NCBI GenBank assembly: GCA_003611745.1 | Contig: RAYF01000028.1 | Span: 1-38,443, forward strand | Reading direction: 5' to 3' | Origin: a bacterium D16-36 | Lineage (GTDB): Bacteria; Bacillota; Clostridia; Lachnospirales; Lachnospiraceae | DNA length: 38,443 nucleotides | Shown here: positions 8,698 through 16,984 of the stretch, piece after piece | Layout: the number at the start of each line of letters is the position of its first letter | Position numbering within the stretch: position 1 is the stretch's first letter | Position numbers and translations under genes: made by a program | The notes under the pieces: generated by a model | Told to the model about the DNA's origin: nothing | The model's database searches: none | The model's input: the letters and a program-made list of their open reading frames with translations, nothing else

Positions 8698-10025
8698 TGG
8701 AAAAGGAAATGTTATTTTTTTTAAGTATAATTATCCATATGGTACAGCTTATATGCCTTGGCTGGCTGGGCAGCATTTTTTTCCGGAAAAGGGAAAGGAC
8801 AGCCGGAAAATTTATCCTCTTTTTATGTTTATTGACTCTTGCACAAATATGGACTGCAGATAATTACTTAATTTATTCTATTGCGCAGCAAATGCTGCTG
8901 ATTCTGTTCTTTTATATGATTTTTTGCGGAAATCATTGGGAAAAGCTAGGATTGTCCGCCATATTGGCCGCTGTCTGGGAATTTACTTGGAATGGTATCA
9001 ATTCAATCTTATCCATATGCGAGATTATTCTCTCAAATAATAAATTTTTTCCATTTGAAAGGGGAAGCGGATACGTTATTAGTATACTTTCTTTTTCAAT
9101 TTCCACTGTTTTTATATATATGCTCTTTTACAAAACAAAACTGTCAGAGGGAAACTTTTTGCCTGAGGGCGGAAAAATCCTGTTTCCGATTGCAAGCCTT
9201 CTGCTGCTCTTAATCAATCTGTGTAATTTTGGCATTACCCGGGGCGTTGCCATGGTATCAGACAACGGGGCGGATTATTGGAATATTACCCATAATGAAT
9301 TATTTACACATATGGAAGTGCTTACGGTTTCCGCACTATGCACGGTAATATGCCTTTCCCTTTTATTCGGCATGGACAGGCTGATAAAGTATATTACCGT
9401 AGACAATCTGCGTAAAATAGAAATCAGCCGTTACAAAGAAATGTTGGAACAATACAGGAAACAGTCAGATGTAAGGCACGACCTGAAAAATCACCTGATA
9501 AGCCTATCATCCCTTGCAGAGCAGGAAGAATGGGATAAACTAAAGAAATACCTGCAAAAAATCTATCATGAGGCTAATATGGACCGGAGCGATATCGAAA
9601 CCGGAAACAGCATAGTAAATGCCATTATCAATACAAAAAGGCAGTCAGCCGTACAAAATGATATAACATTTGACTGCAATATCAATATCCCAAAACCGCT
9701 CAGAATCGATGACTATGATTTATGCATCATATGGGGAAACATACTTGATAATGCCATAAACGCTGCGGGCGTTACAAAATATAAATATATCTTTGTCCAG
9801 ACAGAAATAATAAAGAAAAACCTGCTGATTAATGTAAAGAATTCCATTGCGCCCGATATACTGCAAAATGGCTTAGACCGGCAAAATTGGGGCACCGGCC
9901 TGAAAAATGTAAATAGAATCGTACAGAGGGAAAATGGCATAATGGATATCGAAATAAATGATACCGTTTTTGAGATTTCCATCCTGCTGCCAATCGTACA
10001 GGAATCCGCATATGACATAAATTGA
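8697..10025 (+). CDS. GHKL-type sensor histidine kinase (AgrC-like)
   Basis: A 442-residue kinase. The N-terminal 225 residues hold about six hydrophobic segments and form the membrane sensor. A helix leads to the His box in RHDLKNHLISLSSL, and the ATPase domain has the N box WGNILDNAINAA and the G box WGTGLKNVNRIV, the arrangement of the AgrC/CitA-like HPK10 class. The ATG overlaps the stop of the regulator by a base (TAATG), so the pair is co-translated. The cognate signal is unknown; peptide sensing is inference from the class. Confidence 0.9.
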   Translation: MEKEMLFFLSIIIHMVQLICLGWLGSIFFRKRERTAGKFILFLCLLTLAQIWTADNYLIYSIAQQMLLILFFYMIFCGNHWEKLGLSAILAAVWEFTWNGINSILSICEIILSNNKFFPFERGSGYVISILSFSISTVFIYMLFYKTKLSEGNFLPEGGKILFPIASLLLLLINLCNFGITRGVAMVSDNGADYWNITHNELFTHMEVLTVSALCTVICLSLLFGMDRLIKYITVDNLRKIEISRYKEMLEQYRKQSDVRHDLKNHLISLSSLAEQEEWDKLKKYLQKIYHEANMDRSDIETGNSIVNAIINTKRQSAVQNDITFDCNINIPKPLRIDDYDLCIIWGNILDNAINAAGVTKYKYIFVQTEIIKKNLLINVKNSIAPDILQNGLDRQNWGTGLKNVNRIVQRENGIMDIEINDTVFEISILLPIVQESAYDIN

Positions 10026-10089
10026 ACCAGATATACCACTTTCATAATATAAAACCTTTTTGGCGCCGAAATGAATGCAAAGACATAGA

Positions 10090-10116
10090 CTAGAACATGT
10101 TTGAAAAATGTTCTAG
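10090..10116. repeat. Perfect 9-bp inverted repeat upstream of a hypothetical gene
   Basis: CTAGAACAT (10090-10098) and ATGTTCTAG (10108-10116) are perfect complements around a 9-nt loop, ending 20 nt before the next ATG. The left arm and loop resemble the start of the longer element at 14170. It could be a transcript hairpin, an operator or a reduced copy of that element. Confidence 0.6.
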
Positions 10117-10135
10117 GACAGAATGGAGGTATATT

Positions 10136-10630
10136 ATGAAAGCTGGAAGTATGGAAGGATTGATTGGAGCAAGTATAAATATGGAATTGACACGTACCCC
10201 GTTTAGGGTGTATAAAGAAGCTGAACGCAAGGGTGATACGGCGGCGATGGAGCGTGCTATGGGATATGTCGTTGATTTCCAAGAGAAAGCGCAGGAGTGC
10301 AGTGACAGGGCGCAGGAGGAACTTCCAAAAGAATTGGAGGAAGAACGCAGGGAACAGGAGATACGGCGTGAAGAGGCACTTGAGCGCAGCGAGGAAACAG
10401 AAGAATTTATAGAAAGTGTGCGGAAAAATAATAATACAGATACTTCGGAGACAGACAGCGTAGAAATCAGCGAAGAGGGAAGGGCGGTGCTTGAAAACAG
10501 CACGCAGGCAGAACAGGCTTCCCCTGCTTTGGAGAGTACTGATGCCAAACTATATACCAGCGATGGGAAACCAATCTCTGCGGAACCGTCTGCCAAATCC
10601 GATGATATCAAAGTAAATATAACCATTTAA
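10136..10630 (+). CDS. Charged hypothetical protein
   Basis: A 164-residue protein starting MKAGSMEGLIGASINMELTR, with GGAGG 6 nt upstream. Residues 25-100 are rich in Glu, Arg and Lys and likely form a long helix or coiled coil. The last 60 residues are low in hydrophobics and look disordered. There is no signal peptide or membrane segment. It ends 13 nt before the OmpR-type regulator and may be co-transcribed with it. I do not recognise a characterised family, so its part in the two-component locus is open. Confidence 0.75.
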   Translation: MKAGSMEGLIGASINMELTRTPFRVYKEAERKGDTAAMERAMGYVVDFQEKAQECSDRAQEELPKELEEERREQEIRREEALERSEETEEFIESVRKNNNTDTSETDSVEISEEGRAVLENSTQAEQASPALESTDAKLYTSDGKPISAEPSAKSDDIKVNITI

Positions 10631-10643
10631 GGAGAGCAGAGCG

Positions 10644-11315
10644 ATGTCTGGGAAACATATTTTGATTATTGATGATGATATACACATCGGAGATGTACTG
10701 AAAGAAATACTTGACAGGGAGGGATACCGTGTTTCCCGCGCTTATTCCGGGACGGAAGCATTATTCGTGCTGTCACAATCAAAACCAGACCTCGTACTGC
10801 TGGATCTGATGCTGCCGGGACTGAATGGGGAAGAGGTACTACCGCATATAAAGGGCCTGCCTGTAATTGTAGTGAGCGCAAAAGTTGACATTGATTCTAA
10901 AGTGGAATTGCTGCTTGGCGGCGCCGTCGACTATGTTACAAAGCCATTCCATTCAAAGGAGCTATTAGCCAGAATAGCTGCACATCTCCGCAATGCAGCT
11001 ATTTCTGCCTCCTCCCCATCCCTGATTTTTAAAGACATTACACTCAATACAGACACGCATATGGCGTCAATCGGTGAAAATGAAATCAAGCTGACAAGAA
11101 CGGAATATGCCATCCTTAAACTGTTAATGCAGAACCCCGGACAAGTCATTACAAAATCACTGCTGCTGGACCGTATCAGCGAAGACACACCGGACTGCAC
11201 AGAAAGCTCCCTGAAAATGCACATAAGCAATTTGCGCAAAAAGTTCCGTGAAGTAAATGGAAAAGATTATATTGAAGCAGTCTGGGGAATTGGTTTCAAA
11301 ATGAAATCTGATTAA
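10644..11315 (+). CDS. OmpR/PhoB family response regulator
   Basis: A 223-residue regulator. Receiver domain: IDDD pocket, phospho-acceptor Asp in LVLLDLMLPG, Lys in VDYVTKPFH. C-terminal winged helix: LTRTEYAILKLLMQNPGQVI, then SLKMHISNLRKKF and the terminal wing YIEAVWGIGFKM. AAGGAG precedes the ATG. The genes after it encode an ABC exporter and a histidine kinase, the order of peptide-antibiotic sensing and detoxification modules. Its likely target is the repeat array just upstream of the ABC gene. Confidence 0.93.
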   Translation: MSGKHILIIDDDIHIGDVLKEILDREGYRVSRAYSGTEALFVLSQSKPDLVLLDLMLPGLNGEEVLPHIKGLPVIVVSAKVDIDSKVELLLGGAVDYVTKPFHSKELLARIAAHLRNAAISASSPSLIFKDITLNTDTHMASIGENEIKLTRTEYAILKLLMQNPGQVITKSLLLDRISEDTPDCTESSLKMHISNLRKKFREVNGKDYIEAVWGIGFKMKSD

Positions 11316-11318
11316 ATC

Positions 11319-11374
11319 TTTACAAATTCTTTACTGTTTTCTTTACCGCTTCCTTTACCATTTTGAAATAGAAT
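11319..11374 (+). promoter_or_regulatory. Activator site of four TTTAC repeats plus -10 box
   Basis: TTTAC occurs at 11319, 11330, 11342 and 11354, that is every 11-12 nt, one helical turn apart. TAGAAT at 11369-11374 is a -10 box with no recognisable -35 box at the expected distance. Tandem half-sites of this period reaching the -35 area are what OmpR/PhoB-type regulators bind. The site lies between the regulator gene and the ABC ATPase gene, which starts at 11408. Confidence 0.6.
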
Positions 11375-11407
11375 GGCAGCATCACAAAAAAAGGGAGGAA
11401 AAACTAA

Positions 11408-12328
11408 ATGGAGTATGTGTTAAAAACAAACGCCTTGAAAAAGCAATATAGAAATTACAAGGCATTAAACGGGCTCAACATGAATGTTCCAAAAGGAAGC
11501 ATTTATGGCTTTGTTGGTAAAAACGGTGCTGGCAAGACAACATTAATCCGCCTGCTCTGCGGTCTGCAGGAGCCGACAGACGGAGAATTTTCTATTTATG
11601 GCATAAACAACCGCGACAAGGACATCAGAAAGTCCCGACGCAGGATTGGTGCTGTGGTAGAAACACCTTCTATTTATCTTGATATGACTGCTGAGGACAA
11701 CCTCAAACAGCAATACCGCATTTTAGAGCTGCCTTCGTACGACAGCATAAACGATTTATTGAGGCTGGTGGGGCTGGAAAACACCGGAAAGAAAAAAGCA
11801 AAAAACTTTTCCCTTGGCATGAGACAGCGGCTGGGAATCGCAGTCGCCCTTTCCGGAAACCCGGATTTCCTTATTTTAGATGAGCCTGTGAATGGCTTAG
11901 ACCCACAGGGAATTATTGAAATACGGGAACTTATTTTAGACCTCAACCAAAAGCAGGGTATTACTGTGCTGATTTCAAGCCATATACTTGATGAACTTGC
12001 ACGCCTTGCAACACATTTCGGTTTTATCGACAAAGGCCATATTGTAAAAGAGATCAGTGCAGCAGAGTTAGAAGCTGCCTGCCGCAAATGCATTCACCTG
12101 ACGGTATCCGACACCAGCATTCTTAGCCGCGTACTAGACGAAACCGGCATGGAATTCACAATTATATCTAATACTGAGGCTGAAATTTTTGGTGAAATCA
12201 GCGTGACAGAACTTGCGCTAAAGCTTTCCGCTCAAAACTGTGAAATCAAATCAATGGGGGAGAGGGACGAGGGTCTTGAGAATTATTATATCAATCTTGT
12301 AGGAGAGGGGGCGAGAAGATATGAGTAA
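11408..12328 (+). CDS. ABC transporter ATP-binding protein, BcrA/LanF type
   Basis: A 306-residue ATPase with Walker A GKNGAGKTT, signature FSLGMRQR, Walker B FLILDEPVNGLD and switch His in ISSHILDEL. The C-terminal 90 residues match the tail of lantibiotic or bacitracin resistance ATPases. GGGAGG lies upstream of the ATG. The stop overlaps the permease start by 8 nt. With the regulator before it and the kinase after it, it probably expels or detoxifies an antimicrobial peptide acting at the membrane. Confidence 0.92.
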   Translation: MEYVLKTNALKKQYRNYKALNGLNMNVPKGSIYGFVGKNGAGKTTLIRLLCGLQEPTDGEFSIYGINNRDKDIRKSRRRIGAVVETPSIYLDMTAEDNLKQQYRILELPSYDSINDLLRLVGLENTGKKKAKNFSLGMRQRLGIAVALSGNPDFLILDEPVNGLDPQGIIEIRELILDLNQKQGITVLISSHILDELARLATHFGFIDKGHIVKEISAAELEAACRKCIHLTVSDTSILSRVLDETGMEFTIISNTEAEIFGEISVTELALKLSAQNCEIKSMGERDEGLENYYINLVGEGARRYE

Positions 12329-13151
12329 TCTTTTATCTGCAAACTTTATACGCCTGAGAAAAAATAAATGCTTCTGGGGCTGCTTCCTATTTATGGCGGC
12401 TGCAGCGGTCTATGTGCCTGTGATGCGCTGTATCAGCGTTGCAAATTCAGGATATAAGGAACGGCTTGACAACGGATTTTTTTTCGGTACTCTTTTTGTC
12501 TCTATCCTTATCGCTGTATTCTGCGGCCTCTTTACCGGCACGGAATACAGTGACGGCACTATCCGCAATAAACTAATTATCGGGCATAGGCGTACCCATA
12601 TCTATTTTTCATATTTACTGACAAATGTATTTGCTGGATTAGCTATGCAGGCTGTATATTTTGTAGTGTTCCTCTGTATTGGAACTCCACTGATGGAACC
12701 CTTTTCCCTCAATACAAAAACACTCCTCTGTTTTATAGCTATCGCTGTTATGCTGCCCACTGCACTTTCTGCCATCTTCACAATGCTTGCAATGATAATC
12801 TCAAGTAAGGCAACCGTTGGCGTTATCTGTGTTTTAAGCATCTTTTTAATGATAATCGCAGGAACTTATATAAATTTCAGACTGCGTGAGCCGGAGACAT
12901 ACACGAACTACAGCTTCACACCAGAAGACGGGCTTCGTGAAGAGTTAGAAGAAAAAAATCCCCGTTATCTGGAAGGAACAGAAAGAGAGGTCTACCAGTT
13001 CCTATACGACTTCCTGCCGGGCGGGCAGGTGCTGCAGTGCTCTACATTAGATTCCAAAAATGCGCCAAGGCTTCCTGTATATTCTGGGATTATTTTTATT
13101 ATCTCGACAGCAGCAGGCATTATAATATTTAGACAAAAAGATATAAAATAA
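12321..13151 (+). CDS. ABC-2 type transporter permease
   Basis: A 276-residue membrane protein with about six hydrophobic segments. It begins MSNLLSANFIRLRKNK and has the family motif FTGTEYSDGTIRNKLIIGH after the second segment. A soluble, acidic extracellular loop of about 70 residues (roughly 190-255, rich in Glu, Tyr and Pro) precedes the last helix and may contact the sensed peptide. Its start overlaps the end of the ATPase gene. Substrate unknown. Confidence 0.87.
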   Translation: MSNLLSANFIRLRKNKCFWGCFLFMAAAAVYVPVMRCISVANSGYKERLDNGFFFGTLFVSILIAVFCGLFTGTEYSDGTIRNKLIIGHRRTHIYFSYLLTNVFAGLAMQAVYFVVFLCIGTPLMEPFSLNTKTLLCFIAIAVMLPTALSAIFTMLAMIISSKATVGVICVLSIFLMIIAGTYINFRLREPETYTNYSFTPEDGLREELEEKNPRYLEGTEREVYQFLYDFLPGGQVLQCSTLDSKNAPRLPVYSGIIFIISTAAGIIIFRQKDIK

Positions 13152-13260
13152 TTCCACCCGCGCGGTTGGATGGCGATTCATGGCACCCCAGACCTATGCA
13201 ATTCGCAGAAACTGCCAGCCGCAACCGCACAGGTGAAAATAATTAGAAATGAGGTGTACC

Positions 13261-14157
13261 GTGATTTGGATTTTCGTCTTATGTGCCATTTTGATAATAA
13301 CATCTGCAATACTTTCTATTAAAATTTTATTGATTTATAAATCAATAAAAGAAATCCGCAGAGGATTTTCGGAAAAGTTAGAAGACGATACCAATACACT
13401 GATTTCTATTTCCAGCACAGATAAAGCAATCTGTGCACTGGCAAATGATATCAACATCCAGCTAAGAAGACTCCGTAAGCAGCAACTGCGCTTCCAGCTT
13501 GGGGACACAGAGATCAAAAATGCTGTTACAAATATTTCACACGACCTACGGACACCTCTGGCCTCTATCTGCGGAAACCTGGATTTGCTGGAGCAGGAGG
13601 AACTGTCTGAGGCAGCATCACGGTATACCGAAGTCATCAGAAACCGTTCGGAGGTGCTAACACAGCTGACGGAAGAACTGTTCCGCTACTCGGTAATTAT
13701 GACAGCGGAAAGCGATGGCATAAAAGAACCTGTCATCATTAATAATGTGCTGGAGGAATGTATCGCCGCATCATATACTGCCCTGACGGAGCGCAATATC
13801 TTTCCAGATATCCAGATGCCGCAGGAAAAGATAATCCGAAACCTTGACCGCTCAGCTTTGGCCCGTGTATTTTCTAATCTCTTAAATAATGCGGTGAAAT
13901 ATAGCGATGGCGATTTAAAAATCACCTTGTACCAGACAGGCGAAATTATTTTTTCCAATACGGCATCCGGATTGACGGAAGTGCAAGTCGGAAAACTGTT
14001 TGACCGCTTCTATACTGTAGAAACGGCAAGAAAATCAACCGGCCTTGGGCTGGCAATCACCAGAACGCTGGTGGAGCAGATGAAGGGCACAATATACGCC
14101 AACTATAAAAACAGCATATTAAGTATCTGTATTCTCTTTCCAGATATGGAAATATAA
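13261..14157 (+). CDS. Short sensor histidine kinase
   Basis: About 298 residues. One or two N-terminal membrane segments and no sizeable extracellular domain mark it as an intramembrane-sensing kinase. His box: NISHDLRTPLASICGNLDLL; N box: RVFSNLLNNAVKYS; G box: TGLGLAITRTLVEQM. It should phosphorylate the OmpR-type regulator at 10.6 kb, probably responding to the state of the ABC pair between them. I choose the GTG at 13261, since GAGG lies 6 nt before it. An in-frame ATG at 13249 has no ribosome site. The 109-nt gap before it contains GCGGTTG and CAACCGC as distant inverted arms. Confidence 0.88.
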   Translation: MIWIFVLCAILIITSAILSIKILLIYKSIKEIRRGFSEKLEDDTNTLISISSTDKAICALANDINIQLRRLRKQQLRFQLGDTEIKNAVTNISHDLRTPLASICGNLDLLEQEELSEAASRYTEVIRNRSEVLTQLTEELFRYSVIMTAESDGIKEPVIINNVLEECIAASYTALTERNIFPDIQMPQEKIIRNLDRSALARVFSNLLNNAVKYSDGDLKITLYQTGEIIFSNTASGLTEVQVGKLFDRFYTVETARKSTGLGLAITRTLVEQMKGTIYANYKNSILSICILFPDMEI

Positions 14158-14169
14158 TTTAATATTGTG

Positions 14170-14300
14170 CTAGATCGTGTTTGAAAATTGCTTTTTACAA
14201 GATATGTTTCACACTTTGTGGGAATGAGATATGTCCATAAATTTTTCACTCATTCAATTACCATGCGAAGTGGAACTAAATCAAACATTTTATATTCTAA
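14170..14300. repeat. 131-bp element with imperfect terminal inverted repeats
   Basis: The left end CTAGATCGTGTTTGA and the right end, which contains TCAAACA and closes in TTCTAA, are partly complementary. The left end also matches the inverted repeat at 10090 in 12 of its 15 positions. There is no coding potential. Its position, between the ends of two convergent genes, suits a small non-autonomous repeat or a transcript-end structure. Confidence 0.4.
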
Positions 14301-14330
14301 TGTGCTTTAACCCAAACATCATCATCTGCC

Positions 14331-16289
14331 TTACCTAATACCACTCATATCTTCAATCCCAAATAATTTCCAAAATGCCTCATTTGTCTTTTCTTTATAA
14401 TCATAAAATGATTCGTCTGTCTGGTATACCGAACAGTTATCTGTAGCCGGAAATATCTTACCGCAAATTCCATCCTTCCGTTTCAGATACATAATATGAT
14501 AAAATGGGCAAGCAGGAACGCCTTCTATTTTTTCCGCTGCATCAGAAAAATGTTTCTCAATCCAACGCAGTTTTTTTTCATCCGTAATAACATATTCCTC
14601 CCCTTCATTATAAAAAGAAACTTCGCTTAAACCTCTGATATCCTCTGGTTTAAAAAATTCACATGAGCCATATGGCTTATAAAATAACGGCTGGTACTTT
14701 ATCATAGGCTTACCATCTTCCTCATACCAATATACCAAATCCCCGATAGTAGAACCCGTACACCGAATCCCGCTCTTATTCTTCTTCTCCCATTTTTCCC
14801 TGTCATACAGCTTATCCGGTAATTTATAATCTAATTGCAGCAATTCCTTTGTATCAATAGAATACTGATACATTGTCTTTTCTCTTACCACATGCAGATA
14901 AACTATTTTTCCATCCTCCGAAACATTAATTGCACAATAATGGTCTCCCTGCGTATAATTACAGCCAATCTCACCTAAATTCAACGACTGCACTATTTCT
15001 TCCGTTTCCTTAGAATAGACAAAAAGTCCAAAACACCCTCCAAAAACCATCCTTGTATCATCTTCATAATAAATACATGGTGGATCTGCTCCCCATATAT
15101 CCGTCAGATTATATTCTGCCTCTTTTGCAGAAAGCATTTCTTTCTGCTCTGGCTTTTCCTCTTCTATTTTCTGCCCTGCCTCTTCAAGCTGCTTTGCAGG
15201 TATCTTTTGCTCCTTTGCAGGCTCTTTCTCCGGCTCCTTTGCATCAGTGAATGCAACAACCCCTGTAACACATATGAGCAGCAAAGTAAAAACAGTTACA
15301 ATAATACTCCTCTCTTTCCCTCTCTTAATCATCCTAATCCTTACCTCCATTTCTGATTTTCCCATTTTCATAGCAGTCGCCGTACAAAACAAATCACGGT
15401 CCTTTCCAACCTGTATTAAAGATAGCAGGCTGTTTCCATAAGAAATACGTTCCTTTCTGTCCATATCCTTCATAACAGAACTGTCACACGCATATTCACA
15501 ATCTCTTTTTGATACAACAGCAGCAATCCAGACAAGCGGATAAAACCAATAAACGGCAACCAGAAAGTTTCTTACATATCCCCACCAGATATCCCCATGC
15601 CTCCTATGGACATTTTCATGAAGAATAGCATGCCTTATCAAAGTCTCATTTTCCATAATCGTTTGCGGCAGATAAATTTCTAATGATAACCCTCTTCCCC
15701 GCAATAATAACGGGGTCCTGATTCCATTAGCCATATATATTTTCTGCCCACCATAATTAAGCTCTTCCCTGTTTTCTGCAAGCTGTCTGCGAAATGATTT
15801 CTCAGCCAAAAGCTGACACAACAAAATAGTTATTGTTCCAATTGCCCAGATAAAAAGCAAAACATACTTTAACTGCTGCCATTCCATCCAGCTCGGAATC
15901 CCATTATTTTCCAGAGGTTCTGTAACCGTTTTTTTGTAAGATACGTCCTTCTTTCCTGCCTTTTCTCTTAAATCCTCTGTCTGTTTCTTTTCTCCCTCCT
16001 GCCCATTTTCTGCAACTTTTTTCTTTTGTTGCACAAACAAATCTTCCCTGTCCATTTTTAAGGAGGTTGTTTTCACAAGATTCATAATACTGACGGGACT
16101 TTCCACCCTGCCCCTCTCCCACTTGGAAATGTCCTGTAAAACAGCAAATAACACCGGAATAACCAGTCCTGCTGCAAACAGCAGCCACAAGGAATAGAGA
16201 AATACATTACCCGCCTTTCCCCGAAAAAATTTGCGTACTGCCATAATCACCAGAAATATTACACTCGTTGATAGAATTATTTTAGTCAT
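14331..16289 (-). CDS. BlaR1-like M56 family sensor metallopeptidase
   Basis: About 652 residues. Four hydrophobic segments lie in the first 330 residues. Between them is the zinc-protease motif HENVHRRHGD (HExxH) and the family motif DCEYACD. A Glu/Lys-rich stretch after the last helix leads to an extracellular domain of about 270 residues with no SxxK/SxN penicillin-binding signature. It looks like a repeat or beta-rich binding domain (VFGGCFGLFVYSKETEEI). By analogy with BlaR1/MecR1 it should sense an outside ligand and trigger loss of the BlaI-like repressor encoded just upstream. Its ATG overlaps the repressor stop (ATGACTAA), giving coupled translation. A start five codons earlier is possible. 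Confidence 0.85.
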   Translation of the reverse strand: MTKIILSTSVIFLVIMAVRKFFRGKAGNVFLYSLWLLFAAGLVIPVLFAVLQDISKWERGRVESPVSIMNLVKTTSLKMDREDLFVQQKKKVAENGQEGEKKQTEDLREKAGKKDVSYKKTVTEPLENNGIPSWMEWQQLKYVLLFIWAIGTITILLCQLLAEKSFRRQLAENREELNYGGQKIYMANGIRTPLLLRGRGLSLEIYLPQTIMENETLIRHAILHENVHRRHGDIWWGYVRNFLVAVYWFYPLVWIAAVVSKRDCEYACDSSVMKDMDRKERISYGNSLLSLIQVGKDRDLFCTATAMKMGKSEMEVRIRMIKRGKERSIIVTVFTLLLICVTGVVAFTDAKEPEKEPAKEQKIPAKQLEEAGQKIEEEKPEQKEMLSAKEAEYNLTDIWGADPPCIYYEDDTRMVFGGCFGLFVYSKETEEIVQSLNLGEIGCNYTQGDHYCAINVSEDGKIVYLHVVREKTMYQYSIDTKELLQLDYKLPDKLYDREKWEKKNKSGIRCTGSTIGDLVYWYEEDGKPMIKYQPLFYKPYGSCEFFKPEDIRGLSEVSFYNEGEEYVITDEKKLRWIEKHFSDAAEKIEGVPACPFYHIMYLKRKDGICGKIFPATDNCSVYQTDESFYDYKEKTNEAFWKLFGIEDMSGIR

Positions 16290-16668
16290 CCTGCTCACCC
16301 TCATTCAATATCCTGCGCAATTCCTCCAGCTCCTCTTTTTCAATTTTTTCCTGCTTTACCATCGTAGTAAGCATGAGTCCCAGGCTCCCCTTATATACGC
16401 GGTTCAGGAAATCCTTTGTCTCCTGTACACAGGACTGCTCCCTTTCTATTACAGGATAATAGTGCTTTGCTCTTCCAACAGTTTTCCATGCAACCGCTCC
16501 CTTTGCCTCCATACGCTTTAGCATCATGATAACCACATGCCGGTCCCAATTTGTAATGCCCTCAAAAGAATGCACGATATCAGCAATCGTTGCAGGATTT
16601 TTGTCCCATAAAAAATCCATCAGACGCCATTCAGCATTTGACAGGCTTATCTTTTCATTTTCCCCCAT
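16282..16668 (-). CDS. BlaI/MecI/CopY family transcriptional repressor
   Basis: A 128-residue winged-helix repressor. The N-terminal DNA-binding part has the family pattern SNAEWRLMDFLWDKNPATIA and the wing WKTVGRAKHYYPV; the C-terminal helices for dimerisation contain the region normally cut or released by the BlaR1 partner. GGGAGG is 6 nt upstream of the chosen ATG. A palindrome over its own promoter is the obvious operator, so it should be autoregulated. No beta-lactamase gene is present in the window. Confidence 0.92.
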   Translation of the reverse strand: MGENEKISLSNAEWRLMDFLWDKNPATIADIVHSFEGITNWDRHVVIMMLKRMEAKGAVAWKTVGRAKHYYPVIEREQSCVQETKDFLNRVYKGSLGLMLTTMVKQEKIEKEELEELRRILNEGEQDD

Positions 16669-16706
16669 ATTCAACCTCCCTTTATGGTATACATCTGTTT
16701 ACAAAA

Positions 16707-16737
16707 ATATGGTAACACACGTTTACCATATTGTCAA
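16707..16737 (-). promoter_or_regulatory. blaI-like promoter overlapped by a palindromic operator
   Basis: On the minus strand TTGACA (16732-16737) and TACCAT (16709-16714) are 17 nt apart. ATATGGTAA (16707-16715) and TTACCATAT (16723-16731) form a perfect 9-bp inverted repeat around 7 nt, covering the -10 box and spacer, so a bound dimer would block the polymerase. A further half-site TATGGTAAAC lies at 16781. Confidence 0.75.
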
Positions 16738-16832
16738 TACGAATATGACACTGTTCCTTTTGACTCCAACCTCAAAGTTATGGTAAACTAGTACAGCGGA
16801 TATTAAATTCCTGATAGTTATACGAAGGATAT

Positions 16833-16909
16833 TTTTTCGAGTGTGCATGACAAAAAATGCAGTCGTAGCGGGCTACGACAAGGCTTTTTGTTGTGTGCAA
16901 CCAGAAAAA
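16833..16909. repeat. Nested palindromic repeat element
   Basis: Four sets of complementary arms nest around a CGGG loop: TTTTTC/GAAAAA outermost, TGCA/TGCA, ACAAAAA/TTTTTGT, and GTCGTAG (16862-16868)/CTACGAC (16873-16879) innermost. The whole could fold into a single long hairpin of about 77 nt. It lies in the gap between divergent genes, so it is not an ordinary terminator. It looks like an intergenic repeat, but I see no second copy here. Confidence 0.5.
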
Positions 16910-16984
16910 TAGGCAAGTTATTTGGTGTAGTTATTTAGAAATCGGTGTACTAGTATTTATTACGCACAAAGAAGGTGTGCAGAA

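Noticed and set aside
10090-10626. Minus-strand frame opposite the charged hypothetical protein
   Set aside because: Ser/Ala/Leu-rich shadow product of a Glu/Arg-rich gene; the plus-strand gene has the ribosome site.
13151-13260. Terminator or riboswitch between permease and kinase genes
   Set aside because: The GCGGTTG/CAACCGC arms are about 60 nt apart with no T run and no known aptamer pattern.
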